Positions 43,501-51,956 are shown, numbered from the stretch's first letter. The stretch: 55,322 bases of DNA from an uncultured Bacteroidales bacterium (GCA_902782665.1 CACZOA010000099.1:1-55322), one strand, 5' to 3'. Made by a program: numbers and translations. Notes: generated by a model not told the origin, from the letters alone.

Positions 43501-44523
43501 TTACTTGACCTCGAATTTAGGATCTACACACTCTTTAATCTTCACACGCATTGACTCAGGAGTTTCCCACATTTCGTTAATATCCGATGAATAATGGAAT
43601 CCAAACGGAACTGGCTTTGCGTTATGATGTTTAATAAAGTCTTCTTTCTGCCAACAATAAGAAACTGACGGTAGAATAGCATAATATTTACCGAGGTCTA
43701 TCGTATCAAGAGCATCCGTAACAGTAATCATTTCCTCATGAAGTTTTTCTCCAGGACGAATACCAACCTCAACCTGCTTCATATTAGGTGCAATAGCAGT
43801 AGCCACGTCGCAAATTCTGTAAGAAGGAATCTTTGGAATGAAGATTTCTCCTCCAAGGTGATTTTTGAGAGCAAACATCACAAGCTGCACACCATCCTCA
43901 AGAGATATATTGAAACGAGTCATTCGCATATCTGTTATCGGTAGATATTCAGCACCTTCATCACGTTTTCTTATGAAAAATGGAATAACAGAACCACGAG
44001 ATCCCATAACATTGCCATAACGTACTACAGAGAATCGAACATCACGAGCTCCCTTAATATTGTTGGCGGCTGTGAAAAGTTTATCTGAAGTAAGTTTTGT
44101 TGCTCCATAAAGATTGATAGGAGCACATGCCTTATCTGTAGAGAGAGCTACAATATCATGAACATTATTAGCGATAGCCGCATTAATTACATTTACAGCA
44201 CCGTCAACGTTAGTCTTGATACACTCGCGAGGATTGTATTCTGCAGTATCAACCTGCTTGATTGCTGCCGCATGGATAATAACATCAACGCCAGCACAAA
44301 TCGACATAAGTCGCTCACCATCACGGACATCACCGATAATATAACGAATCTGAGGGAACTGCTTCTCTGGCCAAATCTGCTTCATCTCATACTGCTTCAA
44401 TTCGCCACGAGAAAAGACAATAATCTTTTTTACGTTTGGATAATCACGGAGGATAACCTCTACGAACTTCTTACCAAAACTACCAGAACCACCGGTAATC
44501 AAAACCACTTTGCCGTTTAGCAT
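43501..44523 (-). CDS. pseB: UDP-N-acetylglucosamine 4,6-dehydratase (5-inverting)
   Basis: 340 residues, short-type FlaA1/PseB dehydratase. GGSGSFGKKFVE (11-22) binds NADP. LSTDKACAPINLYGATK holds the catalytic Asp-Lys and Tyr-xxx-Lys, and RYGNVMGSRGSVIPFF and GEKLHEEMIT are family blocks. It starts the pseudaminic acid route by dehydrating UDP-GlcNAc with inversion at C5. It is the first gene of the operon, behind a leader of about 400 bases. Confidence 0.93.
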   Translation of the reverse strand: MLNGKVVLITGGSGSFGKKFVEVILRDYPNVKKIIVFSRGELKQYEMKQIWPEKQFPQIRYIIGDVRDGERLMSICAGVDVIIHAAAIKQVDTAEYNPRECIKTNVDGAVNVINAAIANNVHDIVALSTDKACAPINLYGATKLTSDKLFTAANNIKGARDVRFSVVRYGNVMGSRGSVIPFFIRKRDEGAEYLPITDMRMTRFNISLEDGVQLVMFALKNHLGGEIFIPKIPSYRICDVATAIAPNMKQVEVGIRPGEKLHEEMITVTDALDTIDLGKYYAILPSVSYCWQKEDFIKHHNAKPVPFGFHYSSDINEMWETPESMRVKIKECVDPKFEVK

Positions 44524-44791
44524 AATTGAAAATTTTAAATTATATACAGATTATAATTTTTCTTACTTAAACTTGCTTACAAGGAATATCTCATAAAGAA
44601 TACCCGTAAACACACCCTTCACTCCATTTTGAAATTGGGTTTCGTCGAAAAAGACAAAAAGTCTCTATGGATTTGGTGGCAGAACGTATTCAAAAACCTG
44701 ACATCCCAACTTCTTTCTACCAATGTCTGCATGAAATATTAAGCTACGTAGTCACGATTTTTTGTCAGTTTTTACTAAACAAAACCACAAA

Positions 44792-44982
44792 TATTTTAGA
44801 TGCATATTTCTAGGACTCAAAAAATTACAAAAATTATAAGTCTGCAACATAGCATACCAAAATTTTAAGTGAAAACCATCTTTATCATGCAAAAGAAAAG
44901 AATTTTTGTCTAAGTACCAGACGAAAATTGGTACAAAGGTAATAAAAAAGCCCATTGGGGGCAAAATAAATGCAAAAAAATG
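44792..44982 (-). repeat. Promoter-leader repeat, copy B
   Basis: Related to 38823-39007, with the same promoter spacing and a nearly equal promoter-to-motif distance (141 versus 136 bases). Lies in front of pseB and ends at the start of the divergent NusG-like gene. Confidence 0.75.
44934..44964 (-). promoter_or_regulatory. Promoter of the pse operon
   Basis: Minus strand: TTG (44964-44962), 20-base spacer, TACCTTTG (44941-44934), identical in both elements to the polysaccharide operon promoter. Confidence 0.85.
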
Positions 44983-45015
44983 TATATTTTCGCACGAGCT
45001 AAATTTTTGAATAAG

Positions 45016-46290
45016 ATGACACAAATTTCAAAGGCACCACATAATTCTGATTTAAATTGGTTCAGAATAAATTTGACAAAAAGAAAAGAATTAGACGCCT
45101 TTAGAAACATAATAATAAACGAGGTAAACGAATTCAACAAAAAAGAGAATGTCGGCTGTGACGAAGACGAAGACAATGATGTTGACTGTACAAACCGTCG
45201 TTACCTATTTCCTTCGAATTCAAGCAACGTCAACGGATACTACGAATCCATCATGAGCAGTATAAAGTTCTCATGTTGGGTAAAATGCACAGAAAAGGAG
45301 CTGTTGGAAATGCTTGACAAGCTAAACGAAAAACAAATTACAGCTGACGCATCACGAAAAAGCAACAGCGGTGTCATCCGTGTGGTTAACGAAAATGACG
45401 TCAACACACTTGGTTGGATCATAAACCACGTTCCACAAAACTTGTTCAGAGCCAACATAATCCCTTCCGAAACCAAACCAGCGACGCTTTCTGTCCCAGG
45501 CGGTGTGATATTGGAAGGTGAACTCAGCAAAATGCGAGGCAACGTGAATACCGACAAATTCTTTTTCTCCGTACTTGGCACCAAACTTTTCATGGTGATA
45601 AACAAAGGTGACGCTGATGAAGCCGTCGATATTTCCCAAGAAATTGAAAACGCAAAAAGAGCCAATGATATTGACAAAGCCAACAATAGCAGACAATGGA
45701 TGGTGCTAAGAGTCTCTCGTGGCACAGAACAAGCACTTGAAAAGAAAATAGATTTCTGGAAAGGGCATAACGAATCCGACATCTATTTCGAGACTTATTT
45801 GCCAACCTACATGAAAGACATCAAAAGATGTGGCAATATCATCGGCCAAAGATGTTCTCTATTCTGTCCAGGATACCTGTTCATCCGCACCTCTATTTCC
45901 GAGCTGCTTCGTCTTGAATCCGATAAATTCTGGGACGGGTCATCCATTTCCAGATTCCTGGTCCGTCAGTCTATGAGGAAAAACAACAACGACAATCAAG
46001 CGCTTAAAATTTCAGACATAGAAATGGCCGACTTCAAGTTTGCAGTCAACTCAAACCTCACCAACATAGCCCTGGAAGCGGATGACTACGTTGACAATGA
46101 ACTTGTGAGATACTATAACCCAAACAGTCCGTTTAACCAAAAAATCGGCAGGGTCTTACATAAAAAGGATAGTCTATTCCTTTCTTTTCTTCCGCTTGGA
46201 GGCATCATGAACTTCACCAAAGCTATAAAAATCGAAAGTTCACAGATACGTAAATTATCAAGCAAAGAACTTGCGGAATTAAAAGCATAA
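45016..46290 (+). CDS. UpxY/NusG-like antiterminator with two NusG-type halves
   Basis: 424 residues from ATG 45016; an in-frame ATG at 44980 would start within the promoter region. The second half (about 216-415) reads as a NusG N-terminal domain (RQWMVLRVSRGTEQALEKKI, YLPTYMKDIKR, LFCPGYLFIRTSISELLRL) followed by a KOW-like stretch (NQKIGRVLHKKDSLFLSFL). The first half repeats this order in diverged form: NWFRINLTKRKELDAF, YLFP, IKFSCWVKCTEKELLEML, then VPGGVILEGELSKMRG. Known UpxY proteins are about 170-190 residues with one unit. They ride on RNA polymerase and prevent early termination in capsule operon leaders. Divergent placement beside the pse promoter supports such a role here. Confidence 0.72.
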   Translation: MTQISKAPHNSDLNWFRINLTKRKELDAFRNIIINEVNEFNKKENVGCDEDEDNDVDCTNRRYLFPSNSSNVNGYYESIMSSIKFSCWVKCTEKELLEMLDKLNEKQITADASRKSNSGVIRVVNENDVNTLGWIINHVPQNLFRANIIPSETKPATLSVPGGVILEGELSKMRGNVNTDKFFFSVLGTKLFMVINKGDADEAVDISQEIENAKRANDIDKANNSRQWMVLRVSRGTEQALEKKIDFWKGHNESDIYFETYLPTYMKDIKRCGNIIGQRCSLFCPGYLFIRTSISELLRLESDKFWDGSSISRFLVRQSMRKNNNDNQALKISDIEMADFKFAVNSNLTNIALEADDYVDNELVRYYNPNSPFNQKIGRVLHKKDSLFLSFLPLGGIMNFTKAIKIESSQIRKLSSKELAELKA

Positions 46291-46374
46291 CACAAATCGT
46301 ATTTTCAACAGTCTGTAATTCAAAGCAATGAGCAAAAAAAATGCGTTTTATCATAAAAAAAACGTCTAAAGCTA

Positions 46375-46404
46375 TTGCAGAACCGAGAAAAACATATACC
46401 TTTG
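46375..46404 (+). promoter_or_regulatory. Promoter of tRNA-Gly
   Basis: TTG at 46375-46377, 19-base spacer, TACCTTTG at 46397-46404, 11 bases before the tRNA. Confidence 0.85.
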
Positions 46405-46414
46405 CAGTGCAAAT

Positions 46415-46487
46415 GCGGAAGTAGCTCAGTTGATAGAGCAATAGCCTTCCAAGCTGTGGGTCGCGGGTTTGAGCCCCGTCTTCCGCT
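46415..46487 (+). tRNA. tRNA-Gly (anticodon TCC)
   Basis: A 73-base cloverleaf. Acceptor stem GCGGAAG/CTTCCGC with discriminator T, usual for bacterial tRNA-Gly; D-arm GCTC/GAGC; anticodon stem ATAGC/GCTGT with loop CTTCCAA, giving anticodon TCC; T-arm GCGGG/CCCGT. No encoded CCA. It reads GGA and probably GGG codons. Confidence 0.95.
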
Positions 46488-46491
46488 CTAC

Positions 46492-46530
46492 AAAAGAACC
46501 TCAGACTCTGTTTGAGGTTCTTTTTTGTTT
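46492..46530 (+). terminator. Terminator of tRNA-Gly
   Basis: Perfect 12-bp stem (46492-46503 with 46513-46524) followed by a T-run. The wlbB-like gene starts 35 bases later. Confidence 0.88.
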
Positions 46531-46564
46531 AGAAAAAGGATTTTTATTACTACATTATATAACT

Positions 46565-47167
46565 ATGAACCAGAACTTCTATTACCATGAAACAGCAATC
46601 CTTGACGACGGTTGCAATGTCGGCGAAGGAAGCAAGATATGGCATTTTTCTCACTTGATGGCAGGTTGCACAATCGGAAAAAATTGTAATATCGGCCAGA
46701 ATGTTTACGTCGCAGCCTCAGCTGTACTTGGCGATGGTGTGAAGGTACAAAACAATGTCTCTATCTACGACGGTGTAGTTTGCAAAGACAATGTGTTCAT
46801 AGGGCCATCCGTTGTGTTCACCAACGTCATCAACCCACGTGCTTTCATAAGCAGAAAAGACGAATACAAACAGACTGTCATAGAGGAAGGTGCAAGCATA
46901 GGAGCTAACGCGACAATAGTTTGTGGTAATAAAATTGGCAAATATGCATTTGTCGGTGCCGGCAGTGTTGTGACACACGATGTATTGGATTTCGAATTAG
47001 TCGCAGGCGTTCCAGCCGCCCACGTAGGATGGGTCAGCAAAGAGGGCTTCCGTCTTGAGTTCAATCGTTATGGTATCGCATTTTGCCACGAATCAAAAGA
47101 AACATACACTTTGAAAGGCGGTCAAGTATCTATACTGCAAAAAACAGACAATAATGATAACAAATAA
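46565..47167 (+). CDS. wlbB: UDP-2-acetamido-3-amino-2,3-dideoxy-glucuronate N-acetyltransferase-like
   Basis: 200 residues from ATG 46565; a longer frame runs back into the tRNA and is not used. The left-handed beta-helix is plain (SKIWHFSHLMAGCTIGKNCNIG, VKVQNNVSIYDGVV, GASIGANATIVCG, YAFVGAGSVVTHDV). Motifs HFSH and FTNVINPRAF match WbpD/WlbB, which acetylates the 3-amino group of a UDP-amino-uronic acid. The last 14 bases overlap the next gene, so the two are coupled. Specific substrate is by family inference. Confidence 0.85.
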   Translation: MNQNFYYHETAILDDGCNVGEGSKIWHFSHLMAGCTIGKNCNIGQNVYVAASAVLGDGVKVQNNVSIYDGVVCKDNVFIGPSVVFTNVINPRAFISRKDEYKQTVIEEGASIGANATIVCGNKIGKYAFVGAGSVVTHDVLDFELVAGVPAAHVGWVSKEGFRLEFNRYGIAFCHESKETYTLKGGQVSILQKTDNNDNK

Positions 47168-48191
47168 AGATGTGAAGTTTGCTGTTGTCGGACAAGGACA
47201 CATCGGCAAACGTCATGCTGAAATGATAAGACGTGAAGCCGGAGCATCTCTTGTCGGCATTTGCGACATCCTGCCCAAGGAAGAGCTTAACCTTCCTGTG
47301 GACGATGCCCCATTCTACTCATCATTCGATGAGATGATTTCTTCTGGCATCGACGCGGATGTCATAAACATATGCGTGCCTAACGGATTACACGCAACAT
47401 ATGCAACTAAATCACTTCTTGCCGGCTACAACGTGGTGATTGAAAAACCAATCGCGTTGACTACCGTCGAAACTAATATGATTAAAGACGCTGCTGAAAA
47501 AAGCGGCAAACGTGTTTTCTGCGTCATGCAGAACAGATATTCCCCACCTTCTGTGTGGCTGAAAGAGACTATCGAGCAAAAACGTCTTGGCAAAATATTC
47601 ATGGTGCAGCTCTGTTGCTACTGGAACCGCGACGAGAGGTATTACAAACCAGGCAACTGGCATGGCACTGCCGATCTTGATGGAGGAACTCTGTTCACTC
47701 AGTTCTCCCACTTCATCGACATCATGTACTGGCTGTTCGGCGACATCAAGAATATCAGAGGCAATTTCGCCGATTTCACACACCAAAAGCTGACAGCATT
47801 CGAAGATAGCGGTTTTGTGTCTTTTGATTTTGTCGACGGCGGTATGGGAACATTATGCTACAGCTCTGCAGTCTGGAACAAGAATCTTGAGAGCAGCATC
47901 ACCATCATTGGTGAGAAAGGCACAATCAAAGTGGCCGGACAATACATGAACGAAGTGGTGTATTGCGACATCGACGGTTACGAGATGCCTGAACTTGCAC
48001 CGTCTAACCCACCTAACGATTACGGTCCATACAAAGGTTCGGCTCAAAACCACCACTATGTAATCCGCAACGTTGTCGACACGCTCAATCATGGAGCCAA
48101 TCCAACAACAACTCTTGCAGAAGGATCAAAAGTGGTCGAGATAATCGAGAAAATATACAAGTGCCGTGACGAGCACTGGAAGAAAGCATGA
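47154..48191 (+). CDS. wlbA: UDP-N-acetylglucosamine-uronate 3-dehydrogenase-like (Gfo/Idh/MocA)
   Basis: 345 residues. The Rossmann motif is VVGQGHIGKRHAEM (11-24). EKPIALT gives the catalytic Lys, and GGGTLFTQFSHFIDIMYW-type sequence (here DGGTLFTQFSHFIDIMYW) the His motif of WlbA/WbpB. The enzyme oxidises C3 of UDP-GlcNAcA so that an aminotransferase can act. With the acetyltransferase before it, it forms two of the steps to UDP-diacetamido-glucuronic acid. The aminotransferase between them (WlbC/WbpE) is not in the window. Confidence 0.86.
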   Translation: MITNKDVKFAVVGQGHIGKRHAEMIRREAGASLVGICDILPKEELNLPVDDAPFYSSFDEMISSGIDADVINICVPNGLHATYATKSLLAGYNVVIEKPIALTTVETNMIKDAAEKSGKRVFCVMQNRYSPPSVWLKETIEQKRLGKIFMVQLCCYWNRDERYYKPGNWHGTADLDGGTLFTQFSHFIDIMYWLFGDIKNIRGNFADFTHQKLTAFEDSGFVSFDFVDGGMGTLCYSSAVWNKNLESSITIIGEKGTIKVAGQYMNEVVYCDIDGYEMPELAPSNPPNDYGPYKGSAQNHHYVIRNVVDTLNHGANPTTTLAEGSKVVEIIEKIYKCRDEHWKKA

Positions 48192-48248
48192 CGTAGGGGC
48201 AATCCCTTGTGGTTGATCACGACTCAGCGACAAAGGCAAGAAATAAAC

Positions 48249-48285
48249 AAAGCGAGAATATGCATCTGCACGTTCTCGCTTTTAT
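48249..48285. terminator. Bidirectional terminator between convergent wlbA-like and Rpn genes
   Basis: 10-bp perfect stem (48249-48258 with 48273-48282), 14-base loop, T-rich on both strands. Confidence 0.8.
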
Positions 48286-48309
48286 TTTAGTAAGATGATT
48301 TATAACCTA

Positions 48310-49152
48310 TTAAAGAGTTTCTATTTCATCCAAAGAGAGTTTGGTTAGTTTGGCAATGAGAGATGGAGCCATTCCTTCTTTTTTCATTTCTTTTGCGATT
48401 TGAATGGAATTATTTTTCCTACCTTCCTCAAGACCTCGCTCGTATCCAGCCTCCTCCATATCAACTTCATCCTCAAGGGCTTTCATACTTGCCTCATAGA
48501 TCCTGTGTTCTTTCTCGGAAAGAGCACCTATCTTTGCCTTCTCGATAAGACGAAGTAGTCCTTCATCCGCTCGCTCGTATACTGATGGGTCGATATTTTC
48601 CATACGTCCTAAATTTTTGAAGAAGTCAAACCAAATGTCCCTTTTGGTTATGTTGTTGACATCCAAAGAGAACTGTGGCAAAGATACGAAATATTTTCGA
48701 TGTCTGTCCCAAAATATTTTTCCTGTATCCAAATCACACTCTGCGGTACGTGTCACCGCCTTGTCGATATCAGCCATGTTCTTGCCCATGATGAAGATGC
48801 CGATGATTTTTGGAATGTCTTTCTTCATCTTCCTCCAAGAGAATCCTCTTTTGATTTTGCTGTCCATAAGTTTGTAGACGTAGAAGTTAGCACGTGTCTT
48901 GAAAAATTTCTGACACGAGTTCTGCATCTCAATTAAGATGGAAGCTCCTTTGTTTGTGATACAGAGAAGGTCGAATGTGACACCTCGTTTGTCTTTTTGG
49001 GAGGCTGTTTTCTCCACATTCTCAAACTTTACTCTTGTGATTGTGTCCTCGTCGCCATCCAAAATGGCATTTAGAAATGATTTCATGATGATCGGGTCTG
49101 ACATGCAATACTTAAACCCGAAATCACATCGTAGATCGATGAATTTGCCCAT
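48310..49152 (-). CDS. Rpn-family PD-(D/E)XK nuclease/transposase-like protein
   Basis: 280 residues. The core DLRCDFGFKYCMSD and VTFDLLCITNKGASILIEMQ provide the PD-(D/E)XK residues Asp61, Glu75 and Gln77. RAWFY-like blocks (FFKTRANFYVYKLMD) and VYVISLPQF-type strands are as in the PDDEXK_2/Rpn family, which includes recombination-promoting nucleases. The C-terminal tail (GLEEGRKNNSIQIAKEMKKEG... LIAKLTKLSLDEIETL) is the usual helical segment. The gene is complete and alone; a TATTTTTG element lies at 49222-49215 on its strand. No terminal inverted repeats suggesting an active insertion sequence were seen. Confidence 0.87.
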   Translation of the reverse strand: MGKFIDLRCDFGFKYCMSDPIIMKSFLNAILDGDEDTITRVKFENVEKTASQKDKRGVTFDLLCITNKGASILIEMQNSCQKFFKTRANFYVYKLMDSKIKRGFSWRKMKKDIPKIIGIFIMGKNMADIDKAVTRTAECDLDTGKIFWDRHRKYFVSLPQFSLDVNNITKRDIWFDFFKNLGRMENIDPSVYERADEGLLRLIEKAKIGALSEKEHRIYEASMKALEDEVDMEEAGYERGLEEGRKNNSIQIAKEMKKEGMAPSLIAKLTKLSLDEIETL

Positions 49153-49344
49153 TGTTTATTTGTTTTTATTTTTGTACTATGTCTAATCATGAAATGACTA
49201 AACAATTTTGAATGCAAAAATATATAAATTCATACAATGCCATACTCCAAAACATGCAAACTTTTATATTAAACATATGTTAAAATAAATCCAAATAAAC
49301 CATTCAATCCGACGTTTGTGACAATCAATCTGCAGCAAATTGAC

Positions 49345-49352
49345 TAATTTTG
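49345..49352 (+). promoter_or_regulatory. -7 element before the DUF5686 gene
   Basis: TAATTTTG, 21 bases before ATG 49373. It overlaps an in-frame TTG at 49340, which argues against that start. Confidence 0.55.
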
Positions 49353-49372
49353 CGACAATATTTTACAGATCA

Positions 49373-51934
49373 ATGACAAACAAGATTTTTTCATACATAA
49401 TTCTGGTTCTTTTTTGTTTGATTGGATTCACTTCCAACCTTACAGCTCAAAGCATATATACATACAGTGGAATCGTGACAGACTCCACAAGTGCGGAAAG
49501 CGTTCCATACGCCAGTGTGTTCGTGGCTGGCACCACAATCGGAACAACTACTGATATCGAAGGTCGCTTCACTCTGAAGAGTGAGACTCCTCTCCAGACA
49601 ATCACTTTCGCATTCATCGGATATAAAGACAAAACAATAAAGATCCGCCATGAAGGATTGGTCGGCAACATCAGATTAGTTCCTGACAACATGCTTCAAG
49701 AGGTGGTGGTGAAAAGACAGAGAGTGCACTACCGCAGAAAAAACAATCCAGCAGTCACCCTAGTCAAGAGGATTCTTGAGAAAAAAGATTCCTTAGACCC
49801 TCGCAATGCGGACTTTTTCCACAACCGCTGCTACACAAAACAGACGTTGGGAATGACTAATATCGACGATATGATCGAGCGACGCAGGGCTAGAGGCAAG
49901 GACGTGTCTGCTTTGGAATCTTCCGCCGACACTTCAGAAGCAACCGGAGCCGTATATATTCCGTTATTCCTTGAGGAACAGATCTCTGACAATACTCATA
50001 CCGGTAAAAGGAAAGTGCAGAATGACGTGATTGCAAACAAAAGCACAACCATCATTGAGGTGATTCCGGAAGAGGCTTTTTCAACTTTGATGGCAGATGC
50101 AGCACAGGAAATAAACATCTACGACAACGATTTCCGTCTGCTGTTTACTGACTTCACGTCGCCAATAGCAAAATACGGCACAGCGTACTACCACTACTAC
50201 ATCACCGACACAATCAAGAACTACAATAATGAAGGCAGAGATTATATAAAAGTGAACTTTGCCCCCGCACTGAAAGAGAATTTCGGATTCGTAGGTCATA
50301 TGCTTGTGGCGAAGGACAGCACTTATGGTGTGCGCCACATCGACATGAAACTTACAGAGAATTCGCGCATCAATTTTGTGCAAGCGATGAGAATATGGCA
50401 AGATTTTGAAGAGACCGAAAAAGGATACTGGACTTTGACGAATAGTACTCTTGCCATGGAAGGAAATCCTTTGGAAAGTGCACAAAGAATAAAAGGATTG
50501 TTCGCTAAAATTGAGCGTTACTACTCTCCTACTGAATTCACTAAACAAGAAGACATAACAACAGCGAGAGACAACGATTCAGAAAAGGATTGGGATTCAT
50601 TATTGCCTGACAACGTCCCAGAAGAGGCGATGAAAAACATTGACTCGCTCAAAGCAAAAGCTTACTCTAACAAGATGATGCGTTTTGCGAATTTTTCCGC
50701 ACGAACTATCCTTGACGGCTATATACCTGTGGGAGGCATCAAAAAACCATGGCTTCACATAGGTCCTATTTTCAGCATCATCTCGACTAACCACCTTGAA
50801 GGACCTCGCGTTCTGCTGGGTGCTCAGACAGGCACAGGTCTGTCTTCACGATGGTTTGCCGCAGGATATGCCGCTTATGGATTCCGAGACGAAAAACTCA
50901 AATACATGGGTGAGGCAGAATACTCGTTTTTAGACAAAGAGAAAAGCCGATTCGAGTTTCCACGCAGAAGCATACGCGCGAGCCACACTTTCGACTGTGA
51001 CATGCCGGGCAACCGTTTCACCAGAAGTCGTCAGGGAAACCTCTTAGGAAGTTTCAGATGGGAGAATCCGAATCAGTTCGCATATTTCCGTCGCTCGGAA
51101 ATAACGCACACCTATGAATTTGAAAACGGAATCAGCTACTCTCTTTCCGTGCGTCACAACACAGAAGAGGCTGCGGACGAGCTTGAGTACCGTCACAACA
51201 AGACATATGAACTGGTAGACAATTTCAAAACTACCGATTTCTCCGTTGAACTCTCATTCACTCCGGTGGAATATCATCAGGTTGGATTGAAGCGCTACAC
51301 GCTCACAAACCAACATCCGCATATAAGTCTAACCTTCAGCGGAGCTTCCGACAAAATATGGTCGGACTACTCGTACAACAGATTGGAATTGTGCTACGAC
51401 CAACGATTCTCATTGGCTCCGATCGGATATCTCGATGTGTATGCCAAGGGAGGCAAGGTATTCCAGAAAGTGCCATACCCACTACTCTTCATGCCAGCCA
51501 CGAATCTGTCGTATTTCGTCAGCAGCGAATCATTCTATCTGATGAGCAACATGGAATTCATCAACGACCAATACTGCAGTTTGGAGGTCAAACATTGTCT
51601 TGACGGATGGTTGTTGTCGAGAATACCGCTGATCAATAAACTGAAGTTACGTGAGTTCTGGTCATTCCGTATGCTATATGGAGGAGTGTCCGACGAGAAT
51701 AATCCACGTATCAACACAGATGACGAGACTCTGTTTGTCTTGCCAGAAAATTCAAGAATATTGTCCGACAAGAAAAAGCCATACATGGAAGCGAGCATCG
51801 GATTATACAATATACTTAAGCTTTTCCAGGTGGAGGTTGTACGACGTATCACATATCTGGATTTTGACGAGGATTATCCAAACCTCCACCCGAACAAGTG
51901 GGGCATTAGGTTTGGAACAAAAATCACGTTCTAA
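49373..51934 (+). CDS. DUF5686 outer-membrane protein with carboxypeptidase-regulatory-like domain
   Basis: 853 residues from ATG 49373. A signal peptide (IILVLFCLIGF, cleavage after LTA) precedes a carboxypeptidase D regulatory-like domain (YSGIVTDSTSAESVPYASVFV, about 25-105). It is followed by LQEVVVKRQRVHYRRKNNPAV, the start of the DUF5686 region. The C-terminal 400 residues alternate aromatic and polar residues in beta-strands and end with Phe (RFGTKITF), as in outer-membrane barrels. Function is unknown; such proteins are common in Bacteroidetes with one or few copies. Single gene; an inverted repeat follows. Confidence 0.88.
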   Translation: MTNKIFSYIILVLFCLIGFTSNLTAQSIYTYSGIVTDSTSAESVPYASVFVAGTTIGTTTDIEGRFTLKSETPLQTITFAFIGYKDKTIKIRHEGLVGNIRLVPDNMLQEVVVKRQRVHYRRKNNPAVTLVKRILEKKDSLDPRNADFFHNRCYTKQTLGMTNIDDMIERRRARGKDVSALESSADTSEATGAVYIPLFLEEQISDNTHTGKRKVQNDVIANKSTTIIEVIPEEAFSTLMADAAQEINIYDNDFRLLFTDFTSPIAKYGTAYYHYYITDTIKNYNNEGRDYIKVNFAPALKENFGFVGHMLVAKDSTYGVRHIDMKLTENSRINFVQAMRIWQDFEETEKGYWTLTNSTLAMEGNPLESAQRIKGLFAKIERYYSPTEFTKQEDITTARDNDSEKDWDSLLPDNVPEEAMKNIDSLKAKAYSNKMMRFANFSARTILDGYIPVGGIKKPWLHIGPIFSIISTNHLEGPRVLLGAQTGTGLSSRWFAAGYAAYGFRDEKLKYMGEAEYSFLDKEKSRFEFPRRSIRASHTFDCDMPGNRFTRSRQGNLLGSFRWENPNQFAYFRRSEITHTYEFENGISYSLSVRHNTEEAADELEYRHNKTYELVDNFKTTDFSVELSFTPVEYHQVGLKRYTLTNQHPHISLTFSGASDKIWSDYSYNRLELCYDQRFSLAPIGYLDVYAKGGKVFQKVPYPLLFMPATNLSYFVSSESFYLMSNMEFINDQYCSLEVKHCLDGWLLSRIPLINKLKLREFWSFRMLYGGVSDENNPRINTDDETLFVLPENSRILSDKKKPYMEASIGLYNILKLFQVEVVRRITYLDFDEDYPNLHPNKWGIRFGTKITF

Positions 51935-51956
51935 GGAAGACGGGAGGCTTACCGTC

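Larger units (their letters stand above)
44524..45015. other. Long leader and divergent promoter region between pseB and the NusG-like gene
   Basis: About 490 bases without a convincing gene. It contains the pse promoter (44934-44964) and the leader repeat copy B (44792-44982). A further 265 bases between the repeat and pseB are AT-rich with only short inverted repeats (for example AGAC...GTCT near 44664-44676). For the + strand, TATATTTTCG at 44983-44992 may act as a poor -7 element. Confidence 0.6.

Noticed and set aside
44752-45024. 90-codon frame on the minus strand across the pse promoter
   Set aside because: It would cover the promoter and the shared leader, has biased hydrophobic composition from AT-rich DNA, and the related leader at 38.8-39.0 kb does not keep the frame.
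46415-46487. tRNA-Gly as an integration site of a mobile island
   Set aside because: No integrase gene and no direct repeat of the tRNA 3' end was noticed in the window.
48310-49152. Rpn protein as part of an active insertion sequence
   Set aside because: No terminal inverted repeats or target duplications seen on either side; the family is usually chromosomal single genes.
49340-49372. TTG start for the DUF5686 protein
   Set aside because: It overlaps the -7 element at 49345-49352; ATG 49373 begins a normal signal peptide.
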